From assembly GCA_021521415.1 (NCBI GenBank), contig JAIQDT010000841.1:372001-436000 (forward strand): a stretch of 64,000 nt of DNA. The letters are read 5' to 3'. Both the position numbers and the translations under genes were made by a program. Positions 8,969 through 19,284 of this stretch are shown here, in pieces (within the stretch, counting starts at the first letter, position 1; each line of letters begins with the position of its first letter). The notes under the pieces were generated by a model. That model did no database searches, was not told where the DNA came from, and saw only the letters and a list, made by a program, of their open reading frames with translations. This DNA comes from Bidens hawaiensis. Taxonomy: Eukaryota; Streptophyta; Magnoliopsida; Asterales; Asteraceae.

Positions 8969-10052
8969 TCCCAATGCACCGGAAGGTGCAGGTGGTGAGT
9001 TGCCAAGAACTTCTATAGCTCTTGGGACTTCCACAGCTGAGGGGGAGTCTGCATCTGGTGATGATGTGGAAGCTGTTGGTGATGATGTTGAAGTTGTTGA
9101 TGATATGATTGACGCGCTGAAAGAGATAGACGAAATGTTAGAGGAGGATGAGTTGATAGATGAAGATGATGTTCTGCCAATCGATGAGATTGAAAAGATT
9201 GGTGCAGAAATTGTTGTTGAGAATGTGGTAGAAGAAGGAGAAAATGTTGAAGAAAATGTAGCGCATGAGATCCCTGTGGTTGAACAGTCGACTATATGTG
9301 AAGATGCTGCGGTTGACAACACTGAGTGGGAAGAACAGCCAAACTGGAAGGAAGGCTGCGCTCAGTGGTTTGTAAAGACGAAGAAGCCTGCAGTACCAAC
9401 GATGTTCAAGAAGTCATATAATATAAAGGGATATGCAGAATCAAAGAAGGGAATTATATGCTGGTTGTACGATGAAGAGTTGAAGTTATTTGTGATCAAA
9501 CGTTACGACGGCATTCAGTACTTCAAGAAGATGTTGAGATCCCTGAATACCTTACCGGAGTGTGAGGTGAAAGACTTAGCGAGACTGGGGCTGATAAACA
9601 GAAGTGATGATAATATGGCGAGAGTAACTGGAAAAATTGTTTGGAAGGAGGCCATTAGAGACAAAAAGTTTGAACTTCTGAAGCCTCAGAAAGGGAAGTT
9701 GGTAGAAGACAAAGATAGAGGGATGAGGGCAGACGGCAAACCATGGATGGTTATGAAGTATAAACCAGTCCATCATTTAAAAGAAGTGCCGATGAAGGTG
9801 ATGCCCAAGAACGTCTTGAAAGACTTGAAGTGGTGGTACGTGGATTGTGAGACTGCTGAAGCGGTCATGGAGGATGAAGATGAGCAAGAGATCATGAGAG
9901 TGTATGATCCTATGCACTTGGTCAATCTGTCTCAAGCCGACTTGCAGGTACTACACGCTAAGAAGATTTTCTACATTCCTGCTTGGAAAGAGGAAGCTAA
10001 GAAGTACCAGAAGTTGGTTTCTGTATGTGTTAGACAGGGAGTGCATGCTTGA
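8937..10052 (+). CDS. Accessory protein of A, second ORF (C-terminal half, +1 frame relative to the first)
   Basis: The frame is open from 8937 and overlaps the first ORF by about 30 bases; there is no ATG near the start, so it is probably the continuation of the first ORF after a single frame change. The homologous region in H1 runs in one frame from coiled coil into this part, supporting an ancestral single protein of about 930 residues. The N-terminal 110 residues are very acidic. A compact domain follows (about 9320-10000: NWKEGCAQWFVK, CWLYDEELKLFVIKRYDG, WKEAIRDKKFELLK, KWWYVDCETAEAV) that matches H1 35170-35790 in order and spacing. No known family is recognised. The stop at 10050-10052 lies 80 bases before the polypurine tract. 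Confidence 0.72.
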   Translation, partial: GPTPNNDQDDDPNAPEGAGGELPRTSIALGTSTAEGESASGDDVEAVGDDVEVVDDMIDALKEIDEMLEEDELIDEDDVLPIDEIEKIGAEIVVENVVEEGENVEENVAHEIPVVEQSTICEDAAVDNTEWEEQPNWKEGCAQWFVKTKKPAVPTMFKKSYNIKGYAESKKGIICWLYDEELKLFVIKRYDGIQYFKKMLRSLNTLPECEVKDLARLGLINRSDDNMARVTGKIVWKEAIRDKKFELLKPQKGKLVEDKDRGMRADGKPWMVMKYKPVHHLKEVPMKVMPKNVLKDLKWWYVDCETAEAVMEDEDEQEIMRVYDPMHLVNLSQADLQVLHAKKIFYIPAWKEEAKKYQKLVSVCVRQGVHA

Positions 10053-10121
10053 AAAGATGAAGAGAGAAGACGAAAGATTACAAGACACAAGCTTTGAAGA
10101 TCAAGATATGAAGCTACTGCC

Positions 10122-10130
10122 AAGGGGGAG
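10122..10130 (+). other. Polypurine tract of A
   Basis: AAGGGGGAG lies two bases before the 3' LTR. It primes plus-strand synthesis. Confidence 0.9.
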
Positions 10131-10132
10131 TC

Positions 10133-10602
10133 TGTTGGTACATAAATGTCAGTAGTTCATAGTCTAGCGTTTGTAATCGAGTCTGTAATGTAATTATGTT
10201 TTAGTTTATGATTTTGTATGTAAGCGAAGTTGTCAACAAGTTGCTTAGGCGAACTTGTTGAACAAGCGAAGTTGTTGACAAGTTCGCCTAGGCGAACTTG
10301 TTCAACGAGCGAAGTTACAGACAACTTCGCCTGAGGCGAAGTTGTCGTGTATTTATGTAACCTACGGGTTTACGGGTTGATAAGTTGGTCAGTGAGTGTT
10401 TTGTTTAATCACGTGTATTTCAGCAAGTCGGTAGACGAGAGATCGAGTCTGTAATAGACGTGTTACAGGTTATATTATATAACGTGTTCGTTTGTATCGT
10501 GTGTGATTGTCTTACGTATTCTACGCTCGTAACTACCTACGCAGGGATTCCGCACCTGCGTATATAGCGATATCCCGTGTAAGATCCGTCCGGGAACCTA
10601 CA
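10133..10602 (+). repeat. 3' LTR of A
   Basis: Identical to 1717-2187 except for one missing base in the first inverted-repeat unit. It is followed by the ATGTA target duplication (10603-10607). Confidence 0.95.
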
Positions 10603-11410
10603 ATGTAAAATCTAAGGTGATATAATCATAAAGAAAATGCTATGATTTATGTGGAGTTACATTGTTGTCTATGCATGTTCCTAGATAAATCTTTTCAAAT
10701 GATAGGCAGAAAAATGATTATCCAGTCATACACAAGCCTGTTGGTCTTTGGTTACCAAAAATGAAACATCTTTAAAAGAATGACAAAGAACAGCTGTGAA
10801 CTACTTAATTTCAAATTTTTAATCAACCAAAAGTTGTTAAATGTTCACAAATTTTTATTGAGAAAATACAAACATGAGGGTTAACTACAGAACTACAAGG
10901 GTGGAGGCATTAATATAAGTCCTTTAAACATCCTGAATGAAAAGCCTGTAAGTCCGATTTGCGTGGCATGTAAGTCCAACGTTCAACCTCACATATTTGT
11001 AGATTTGAAAAGAAATATCTTATAATTATTTTTCAAAAATATGTTCTGTCATTAAAAGTTTTTAACCAAAACCATGGGGTCAAAGTCAAATTAGGGTGAT
11101 CTGGAGAAAGCCAAATAAGCCTTGAGGATAGATAAGGAGCATCAGAACACAATATGTGTTATCCATTAAATTTTCTGCAACTTAATTGAAACTTAATCAT
11201 ATCACCAAATAAATGAAAATCATGTTAAGTCTGGACCTGCTGTTGACCTGTCTTTGTAGTCATAATAATGCTAAGAATGAAGTATTGAGAAAGCTTCTTA
11301 GTCAATATGATCCCATTATTGAGATCTTTTCAGTTTACAAAAGAAATTGTTTTTGAAGAGAAACATAACTGAAATTTGATCTCTAAATGCACCATTTGCT
11401 CTTAAACTAT
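10603..11410 (+). other. Conserved post-pol block of H1 (non-coding)
   Basis: Aligns by eye along its length with H2 45015-45790 (for example AAGGTGATATAA, GATAGGCAGAAAA, GTCATACAC, GAGCCTGTTGGT, ATGAAACATCTT, GGAGGCAT, GGCATGTAAGTCCAACGTTC) and its right part with A 6005-6310. There is no ORF, yet similarity appears as high as in the coding part. It includes two donor-like TGTAAGTCC words. Possible roles are RNA packaging or promoter function; this is inference. Confidence 0.75.
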
Positions 11411-11499
11411 CATCTGAAATGATACATAACTTAGAAATGTCTTTGCAAAGTGGTTTAAGTCAAAAAGTGTTGTATTTTTCCTAAAATTGGTTGAATATG

Positions 11500-12500
11500 T
11501 AAGTTCGGGCAAGGTTTGATGTTTGCTAACCTTCCCGGGCACAAAAAATTTGAATATGGTTGAATATGTATTTTCGGGTAAGGTTTAATGCTTTATAACC
11601 TTTTCGAGTACACTTAGATACTTTCATCTAAGTTTACTATTTTCGGGCATGCTTTTAAGTATTTGATACTTTTCGGGTAGAGTTTACTAAGATTAGTCAT
11701 TTTCCGGGCAAGCCTGACTGTTTATGATTGAATATGTTTTTCGGGTATGATTTGATGATTTGAAGTTCTTCGGGTACACTAAACTGTTTAGTTTAGTTCC
11801 CGGGCATACCTGATGTTTAAATATGATAATCCTAGCAAGCCCTTTGATATTTTAGACTATAGTACACTTAGGTGTTTTATGTTTAATTTCACTCCGAGCA
11901 TGCTATTTATTATTTGTGATTATGATTGGTTTGAAATTTCAAGTGTTTTCGGGCAGACTTTGTCTTCCGGGCACACTTTATATTCCGGGTACACTATTGT
12001 TCCCTCAACATACTTGGTAATTTCAAAATTTGACTTTCCATATACATTGTCTGCTAGATATCATTTCGGGCACACTTTATACTCTATGAAAGGTTATCCG
12101 GGTATACTTTGTAAAAAGGTTGTTCGGGCACACTATACATTAGGAAGGTTGCTCGGACACACTATGCATCAAAGTATACTTGATTGAATGAGTTTCTAAT
12201 TTTGATAGGGTTTATGCTAGATTGAGTTACTTGATTTGTATTTGAGAAATTTATTTGGGTATCTTAATTGATTCCTAGCAAGAACGCTTATTTTATATTT
12301 TATACTTGATTATCTGTCTTGTGATTAAGTTCTCAAGAAATCTGGTATCTCGGGTAAGCTTTCTTCATCTTTACTTGACTTTAAATTAATTAACTTGAGC
12401 AAGCAAAGTTTGTAAGTGGAAGATGCCGGGTAAACTTTGTCAATTAATAATGAAAATTTTTCCGAGCAAAGTTTAACCTTTTAAATTTATCGGGTAAGGT
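11500..12500 (+). repeat. CGGG(C/T)A motif array upstream of accessory promoter of H1
   Basis: About 22 dispersed copies of a 12-14 base motif, consensus TTCGGG(C/T)A(A/C)(A/G)(C/G)TTT, such as CGGGCACACTTTAT (11966 and 12066), CGGGTAAGGTTT (11575 and 12490) and CGGGTACACTA (11770 and 11984). All are in the same orientation, at irregular spacing of 20-60 bases. The last copy is about 90 bases before the TATA box. The small ORF 11813-12187 merely translates this array. The same motif recurs in H1's LTR. Confidence 0.85.
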
Positions 12501-12582
12501 TTTAAATTGGATAAGATTATTATGTTTGACAGCTAATAATTCACTACACGACAAAATGCATTTAAAACACACTTTCAAAAGG

Positions 12583-12590
12583 TATATAAG
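12583..12590 (+). promoter_or_regulatory. Probable internal TATA box for accessory ORF of H1
   Basis: TATATAAG in GGTATATAAGAGGG, 386 bp upstream of the accessory ATG. The flanks (AAAATGCATTTAAAAC before, pyrimidine-rich CTCTGTCTCTCTCTCC after) match the H2 promoter region at 46790-46900. Confidence 0.6.
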
Positions 12591-12968
12591 AGGGAGTTAG
12601 GGATATTTTCAACATTATTTTACCTCTGTCTCTCTCTCCTTCCACTGCAATTGCTTACTCTCAAAGAAATCCAAATCGACTTATAATATTCGTCTCTAAT
12701 ATAAACCCTAATTTTAATCAGCCCCCTAGTTCCGACTCGGTAAGCAATGATAATGTGTTTTCCGATAACGATTAGACTATAATGGGCTTCGATTATGTAT
12801 TTATATGCTAACACTTTGTTTTTGTGTTTAGGTTATTAATTTGTCGAAGAACAGGTTCTTAATAAAATTTCTCTTTTTTCTTCTTCAAATTTATAACTTG
12901 AAATTGCTTAAAGTAATGAACTTTTATGCTAATTTCGCTTTGAATGTGTTTGATTGTGATGTTTAGAT
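12591..12968 (+). promoter_or_regulatory. Intron-bearing leader of H1 accessory ORF
   Basis: Candidate splice sites conserved with H2 are: donor CCGACTCG|GTAAG at 12739/12740; acceptor TTTGTGTTTAG at 12831; a 23-base mini-exon GTTATTAATTTGTCGAAGA..CAG (12832-12854) followed by GT; and acceptor GATGTTTAG|AT at 12966, two bases before ATG. H2 has the same order at 46979/46980, 47072, 47073-47094 and 47210. This looks like two 5'-UTR introns. Confidence 0.55.
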
Positions 12969-14704
12969 ATGGCCGAAGAAGAAGAAGTTCAACCTAAATA
13001 TGCCTTTGAACCAAAGCACAATATGTGCGCACTGCTGGAGATCACTCCAGACAATGAGCCAGTTGAGAGAATGATTACTTGGATGGCTAGATCCAATGTG
13101 AGTTTTGCTTTCTCGGAATGCCCTATCATCTATAGAAATCACTCACTAGAATCTGGCGATCTGCAAGACTTGTTTATGACATAAATGGGAAAAGAATCGA
13201 AGAAACTGTTGCAAGCCATGAAATACATATTACAGAAATGATGATAAGAAGGTGTTTGCAGTTACGTGATGATAACCATAACCATATAAACTTCAATACT
13301 GATCATTTGATGAGAATCTTTGAGCAGACTATGGGGTATCAGGGAACTGTCCATGATGGACAATTTCAAAAGGGGATGTTCTCAATGTTGTACAGATTCT
13401 TAATTCACCATGTGATACAGGGGCTTGCTCCAAGAAAAGGATCATGGACTCTGATGAGTCGTGATTTAGAAAATGCCACTGTTGGTTTTATTTATGATAT
13501 GCCTTTCAATTTTTCTAAGATGATATTTGATGGCATGGTTGGAAACTTGAAGAAGGCCGAAGCTGATAGATTTCATCAATATCCCAGATTCTGACAAATA
13601 ATTTTTAACAGGGAATTGCAAGACTTACCCACTATTGGTATGACACATCAGCTGCAGATCCCAACACTTATAAAAGAATTGCAAATCGGGGAAATGCAAA
13701 CAGATTCAATCCTAACATTTCATTTGAAATATTACCATGGTTGTTGAATCATGATTTGGAGATTATGCCGGTGCCTGAGTTGAGCTCAGAGGAGGAAGTA
13801 GAGGAAGATGATGAGGGTGATGATGATGGAGATGATGATCATGATGAAAATGAAGGAGGGGCTGGAGTAGCCATGGATGATGTTGCACTGAATCAGGGGG
13901 AGCAACTTGAAGAATCAGAACAACCACAACAAACTCCACCAAATCAACCATTACCAACAGACCTACCTATTCCAACACTACCACAATCACCATTACCCAT
14001 TGACCAACCCATTATACCATCACTACCACACACTCCACCACATCAAACCACTCAATCCCCTACCCAAACCTTAACCATAAGCCAGCCTGACACATCAACT
14101 CATTTATCCCCAACACCACAAACACCACCAACCACTAGCCCAATTCACACTGATCCAGTTATTCCGAGCCCATCTCATACACAATCACCACCACAATCCA
14201 TCTTCAAACTCAAACTACAACTCAAGAACAACCTGATTATGAACCTTTCTCTACATCACCACCTACAACACCACCCACTGACACAGACTTATTCCAAAGA
14301 AATTTGAACTTGTTAAAAGAGAATGCTGAATTGAGAAAGAGGAATGAGGAGGTGACCATGGAAAATGTGATGTTGTTAGATCAGCTGGTAAGAGCAAAAA
14401 TGAGAATTCAAGCCCTGGAGCAGGAGGTTGAGAAAACCTCAGCTGCCCCAAAACAGGGGGAGAATGTGAATATGACTGCTGATAATGTTATAAATGTTGA
14501 AACTGAGAAGGAAACAGGTGTAGAGACTGTTATTGGTTTGACATGCATCCTGAATGCATATGATGATGGTGAGGAGAGTGATGAAAGGAGATTGGAAGAT
14601 GTTGATTATGAAGCAGATTCTTCTGATATAGGAGAACAAAATTATGATGTGATTGATGAAGTTATGACCGTGGTATGGAGTGAGGATGATGAAGAATTGA
14701 GAAG
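12969..14704 (+). pseudogene. Accessory ORF of H1, N-terminal part, frameshifted and cut by element B
   Basis: Begins with ATG at 12969 after TTTAG|AT. The start (KHNMCALLEIT, RMITWMARSNVSFAF) is homologous to H2 47213 onward. Lesions include a frameshift near 13150-13180 (first frame stops at 13182-13184), re-entry around 13238, a TGA at 13592-13594 within the PRF-IIFN stretch, and further frame changes near 13600-13740 and 14300. The domain containing MGYQG, YRFLIHH, SWTLMSRD and FNFSKMIFDG is still readable. Then come an acidic run (about 13781-13860), a Pro/Gln/Thr-rich linker (13900-14260) and a coiled coil (14304-14430). Element B inserted at 14704 in phase with 32799. It encodes the same protein type as the accessory ORFs of A. 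Confidence 0.78.
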
Positions 14705-16624
14705 TGTGACACCCGGTAAATTCCCAATCCCTTAAACCAAGTAATCAACCTAAATATTAGGTAGTTATGTTATATGCGCCTTGCGCGAGCGCGCCATATT
14801 AGAATCAGCGCGTGCATTTGTTATGTGCGCCCTGCGCGAGCGCGCCATGTTAATCAGCGCGTGCATTTGTTATGTGCGCCCTGCGCGAGCGCACCATGTT
14901 AAGAACCAGCGTGGGCATATGTTATATGCGCCATGCGCGAATGTTTTGGCTTTATGTTTTCATGTACCTTAACGTTATGTTGTCTAATGGGTTGACCATC
15001 CCGCATGATGCTAAGGCGGGTGCATCCTAAATCGTTTATGCGCATGCGGAAGGGAACTAACCTCCCCGCATGGCGGGAACATTGAGAGCTAGTTTGTCTG
15101 AAGCTCCAAGATGGAATTGACTTCAACATGACTGATCACTATGTTGAAATACCAAGACCACCTGGAGAATCTACAAATGAAACTCAATGTCCCTAACTGC
15201 GAGAAGGTTACGCACCTACCCGCAGCAAAGAAATGTCCTTCACGCAGAAAGCTATGCGCACAAAGTGATACGCACAGAACACTTAGTCTATTCTCCAGAT
15301 GTAAGGAGATTACTCCCGCCCAAAAGGAAACAGTAGCGTGTTTCAGAGATTTTCCACTTTTTTTACTGTACACTGACAAAAGTACCTGAAAAAGCATACT
15401 GTAACATGAAAAGTCAACTGTCAGCCACCCTACCAAGAACCACAGGTGAGTCTCACAGCCCCTATTTTCACTGTTTTCACTACTTTTAAACTGTTTTCGG
15501 GGCGAGGGACACGTACTTAAATAATGTTTTATCATGGTATACTTACAAGCTATGCAAGCGATTATGTGTTTAAATTATGTTTCATGATGAGCAATGCGAA
15601 CGGTTATCTATGGTTTTCGATGTATGTGCGCTAGAATTCGAGTAAGTGATCACTTTACCATTGGAACTCTAAGGGTAGGGACTGCTGGTTTGATCCACCC
15701 ACTCGTAGGGGTCGCACCTCTTTGCATGGACGAGTGCCTAGTATGGTCATGGGGCAGTACTATGGGATTGAGCCCGCTCGTAGGGGTCGCACCACTTTGC
15801 ATGGACGAGCGCCTTGTTTTCCGGCACAACGTCCGCGCGTAACCCGCGGGACGGTATTATTGATTAGCTCGTAGGGGCAACGCCTCTTTGCATGGACGAG
15901 CACGGTTTTTCAGAAATGTCCACGCGTAACCCGCGGGACGGCATTACATTATTTATTTAGCTCGTAGTGGCAGCGCCACTTTGCATGGACGAGCACGTTT
16001 TCTAGAAACGTTCGCGCGTAACCCGCGGGACGGTATCACTTGTTTCACTCGTAGTGGCAGCGCCACTTACACATACGAGCACAGTTCCCAGAAATGTTCG
16101 CGCGTAACCCGCGGAACGATTTTATCAGATTATGTTATCAGAACTATGTTTTACTAAGCATGTGTTTCAATGATGCTATCAGAATTATGTTATAGAATGA
16201 TTTTTTTTATCAAGACTATGACGCGATACGATTTATCAAGTTACTAAAACTTGTGAACCCACTCAGTTTATACTGATTCAAATGTTTTTACGTGTCTTTC
16301 AGGAGGTAACTAGGTAGCGCATGGAGTCACACTTAGAGCACCTCACGCTGAACATCTAAAACTAGCTTTTTGGAAGATTTTAGTTCTATCCCTTCGATGC
16401 GCGTGATTGTTCTCGCCGCGCAAGGGGATATGGCGTGGAAATCTTCAACAGTTTTTATACTTGGATGTTTTTATGTAATTTTTAAACAATGTAATGTATT
16501 TGTATTAAACATTTCACGCGCAATGAAAATCTTATCTTTGAATGTTTGCAATGGCCCGTGCTTAAGTATCAATCCCCACTCGCGCGCGCCCGGCTGTTTC
16601 CGCCGTTCAGGGCCGGGTGTGACT
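14705..16624 (+). repeat. 5' LTR of B
   Basis: Starts TGTGACACCCGGTAAATTCC and ends GGGTGTGACT; the canonical final A (as in its partner) has changed to T. It has three copies of the 49-bp GC-rich repeat (14760-14905), five CTCGT..ACGAG hairpin units (15700-16110), a donor-like CACAG|GTGAG (15446) and acceptor-like TCTTTCAG (16302). The segment corresponding to C 19100-19542, which holds the TATA box, is missing. Short ORFs inside (14781, 15594, 16370) are repeat translations. Confidence 0.95.
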
Positions 16625-16627
16625 GAT

Positions 16628-16639
16628 TGGTATCAGAGC
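16628..16639 (+). other. Primer-binding site of B
   Basis: TGGTATCAGAGC, three bases after the LTR, complementary to initiator-Met tRNA. Confidence 0.93.
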
Positions 16640-16851
16640 ACTGGTTATAGCGAACTAAGAAAAGAAGTTTTAACCTAGACTATAACCGTTGGGAATCGCA
16701 TGAAATATTTTTCAAAGAGTATTTTCAAAAGAAACTATACACACACCTAGGAACACGGGTCGCACAGTGTCTAGTGAATAAAGATAAAGAACATTATGTG
16801 CTCAGAGTACATGCGCTAAGTTTAATATATTTTCACTCTTTTAAAGCGAGA

Positions 16852-18192
16852 ATGCCTCCAACTAGAGCCAAGGGAATCACCATGACACCCGAGGAACTTG
16901 CGGAAATAATCGCGCAGGCGATCGCGACACATGAGGCCAGCAAGGCCGAATCAAGTCAGGGTCGTCAGAACGAGACCCCAGAACCCGAATCAGGAGCCTT
17001 GGACAAAGGATGCTCCTACAAGACATTCATGGCCTGTAAGCCTTGGCCATTCAAGGGTACCGAAGGGGCCATTGGGCTCTACAACTGGATTGACAAGATG
17101 GAGACAGTTCTCTCCATTAGCAGATGTAGTGAGAACCAGAAGGTCCTTTACGCGACCTGCATGTTCCAAGAAGCAGCTTCGTCTTGGTGGAAGCTTCAAG
17201 TGAAGACTTTGGGGCGAGAAGTTGCTCTTCACAAGACCTGGGAAGAACTGAAGGAAATGATGATGAGAAAGTTCTGCTCTCGCGCAGAAATCCAGAGTCT
17301 GCAGCAGGAGTTCTGGAACCACACCATGGTAGGAACGGATATCGACGCCTACAACAACCGGTTCAATGAGCTTTGCCAGTTGGTGCCAGACATGGCAAAC
17401 ACGGAGGAAAAGAAGATCGAGAGGTATATCTTTGGGTTACCTCCTGTTGTTAGGGTTCCGCTCAACGCCGCAGCGCCTCCAACCTTTGATGAGGCGGTAG
17501 CGCGGGCCATCACCCTTACAAGGGATACGGTCCGTGCGGGTATGTTGACTACACGCGGAAGCGAGCAGCGAACCTCTGACTCCAAGAGGAAATGGAACTC
17601 TCACCACCGAGGGTCCGACTCCAAGCAGCCACCGTTCAAGAAGCAGGAGAGCGCAAAGGTTTACGCGATCCAAGCCGCGGAGCCATCAAGGAAAGGATAC
17701 AGCGGGCCTCGCCCGTGGTGCAGCAAATGCAAGTATCACCACGAGGGTGAATGCGCAAGAATCGAATGCGCCAAATGTGGCAGACCAGGGCACAAGGCGA
17801 TGAATTGCCGCATCAGAGAAGCTGGAGCGAGCGACAACTGCTACGCATGCGGGAAGCCAGGGCATTTTAGTCGGGATTGCCCGCAAAAGGGAAACCAAGC
17901 TCGCGGAAGAGCTTTTGTGATCGGCGCGGGCGAAGCTAAAGAAGAGCCGAATGTGGTAACCGGTACGTTTTTGCTTAACGGCCATTTTGCATCTGTTTTA
18001 TTTGATACTGGCGCTGACTTAAGTTTTATATCCGCTGAGTTTAAAAACTCCCTAGGCCTAGCAAGCAGTAGGCTAGACACGCCTTATACTATAGAACTAG
18101 CCAATGGTAGGCAGTTATGCGCGAACGAAAGAACTGAACAATGTGTAATAGTCATGGGAGGTCACGGGTTCAATATTAACTTGTTGCCGATA
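16852..18192 (+). pseudogene. gag-pol: Gag and start of protease of B, split by element C
   Basis: The ATG at 16852 gives MPPTRAKGITM; the upstream 26 codons (from 16774) read leader sequence and are not conserved in C. 447 codons remain before C. Gag core ([33 protein letters not shown]), basic linker, a CCHC-like [14 protein letters not shown] and a classic [18 protein letters not shown], then the protease [12 protein letters not shown]. The frame stops a few codons into the LTR of C (18207). The codon before the insertion (ATA) joins in phase with GAC at 27738, giving [10 protein letters not shown] exactly as in C. So the break is purely insertional. Confidence 0.92.
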
Positions 18193-18269
18193 TGTGACAC
18201 CCGGTAAATTCCCAATCCCTTAAACTAAGTAATCACCTAATAATTAGGTGATTGTAAATATTATGCGCG

Positions 18270-18600
18270 CCATGTTAGTCAGCGCGTGCATTTGTTATGT
18301 GCGCCCTGCGCGAGCGCGCCATGTTAGTCAGCGCGTGCATTTGTTCTGTGCGCCCTGCGCGAGCGCGCCATGTTAGTCAGCGCGTGCATTTGTTATGTGC
18401 GCCCTGCGCGAGCGCGCCATGTTAGTCAGCGCGTGCATTTGTTATGTGCGCCCTGCGCGAGCGCGCCATGTTAGTCAGCGCGTGCATTTGTTATGTGCGC
18501 CCTGCGCGAGCGCGCCATGTTAGTCAGCGCGTGCATTTGTTATATGCGCCATGCGCGAGCGCACCATGTTAAGAACCAGCGTGAGCATATGTTATATGCG
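18270..18600 (+). repeat. 49-bp GC-rich tandem repeats in C LTR
   Basis: Six almost identical units starting CCATGTTAGTCAGCGCGTGC (18270, 18319, 18368, 18417, 18466, 18515) and a seventh degenerate unit at 18564. The 3' LTR has the same array from 25392. Units include GCGCGAGCGCGC, an almost self-complementary GC core. B's LTRs have only three units. There are no spacers, so this is not a CRISPR array. Confidence 0.92.
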
Positions 18601-19277
18601 CCATGCGTGAATGTTTTGGCTTTATGTTTTCATGTAACTTAACGTTATGTTGTCTATGGGTTGACCATCCCGCATGATGCTAAGGCGGGTGCATCCTACA
18701 TCGTTTATGCGCGTGCGGAAGGGAACTAACCTCCCCGCATGGCGGGAACATTGAGAGCTAGTTTGTCTGAAGCTCCAAGATGGAATTGACTTTAACATGA
18801 CTGATCACTATGTTGAAATACCAAGACCACCTGGAGAATCTACAAATGAAACTCAATATCCCCAACTGCGAGAAGGTTACGCACCTACCCGCAGCAAAGA
18901 AATGTCCTACACGCAGAAAGCTATGCGCACAAAGTGATGCGCACAGAACACTTAGTCTATTCTCCAGACATAAGGAGATTACTCCCGCCCAAAAGGAAAC
19001 AGTAGCGTGTTTCAGAGATTTTCCACTTTTTACTGTTCACTGACAAAAGTACCTGAAAAAGCACACTGTAACATGAAAAGTCAACTGTCAGCCACCCTAT
19101 TCTCACCAACCCCAGACCTGCATGTCCTGTCCAAATCAAATCAAGATCTTTTATCCACTCCTCCACTTTTAAGTAAACAATAAACAATAATAATTTCCAT
19201 ACTTTATCATCATTACACCTAGATATGAAAAGATTTCAATCCCCTAAAGCAAGGGATTGTGTTCCCTTGAGTTTGCC

Positions 19278-19284
19278 TATAAAT
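19278..19284 (+). promoter_or_regulatory. Probable TATA box of C LTR
   Basis: TATAAAT in GCCTATAAATTTG. About 30 bases downstream the sequence becomes A/C-rich (CAAAACACACTTC), as at many plant start sites. It is repeated at 26400-26406 in the 3' LTR. It is absent from both LTRs of B. Confidence 0.55.

Larger units (their letters stand above)
1717..10602 (+). mobile_element. A: young non-autonomous SIRE-like copia element (gag and accessory ORFs kept, most of pol deleted)
   Basis: Complete element of 8,886 bp. LTRs of 471 and 470 bp (TG...CA) differ by a single one-base deletion, and the 5-bp target duplication is ATGTA (1712-1716 and 10603-10607). A PBS follows the 5' LTR and a polypurine tract precedes the 3' LTR. 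Inside are gag, protease plus the integrase zinc-finger region, then a direct join to the post-pol spacer, so integrase core, reverse transcriptase and RNase H (about 4 kb relative to H2) are missing. Two accessory ORFs follow. The near-identical LTRs imply a very recent insertion, so missing enzymes must have come from a relative. It resembles the TR-GAG class of gag-only LTR elements, with an accessory module added. Confidence 0.93.

Noticed and set aside
13763..13957. Minus-strand His/Leu-rich ORF
   Set aside because: Complement of the GATGATGAT acidic repeat in the accessory ORF.
14781..15842. Small ORFs within gypsy LTRs, repeated at 18810, 19723, 25932, 26845, 30950, 31763
   Set aside because: They translate tandem repeats and hairpin units and have no conserved protein features. 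They appear wherever the LTR appears.
18270..18600. Regular 49-bp repeats resembling a CRISPR array
   Set aside because: Units are head-to-tail with no unique spacers, lie inside an LTR and occur in both LTRs of a plant retrotransposon.
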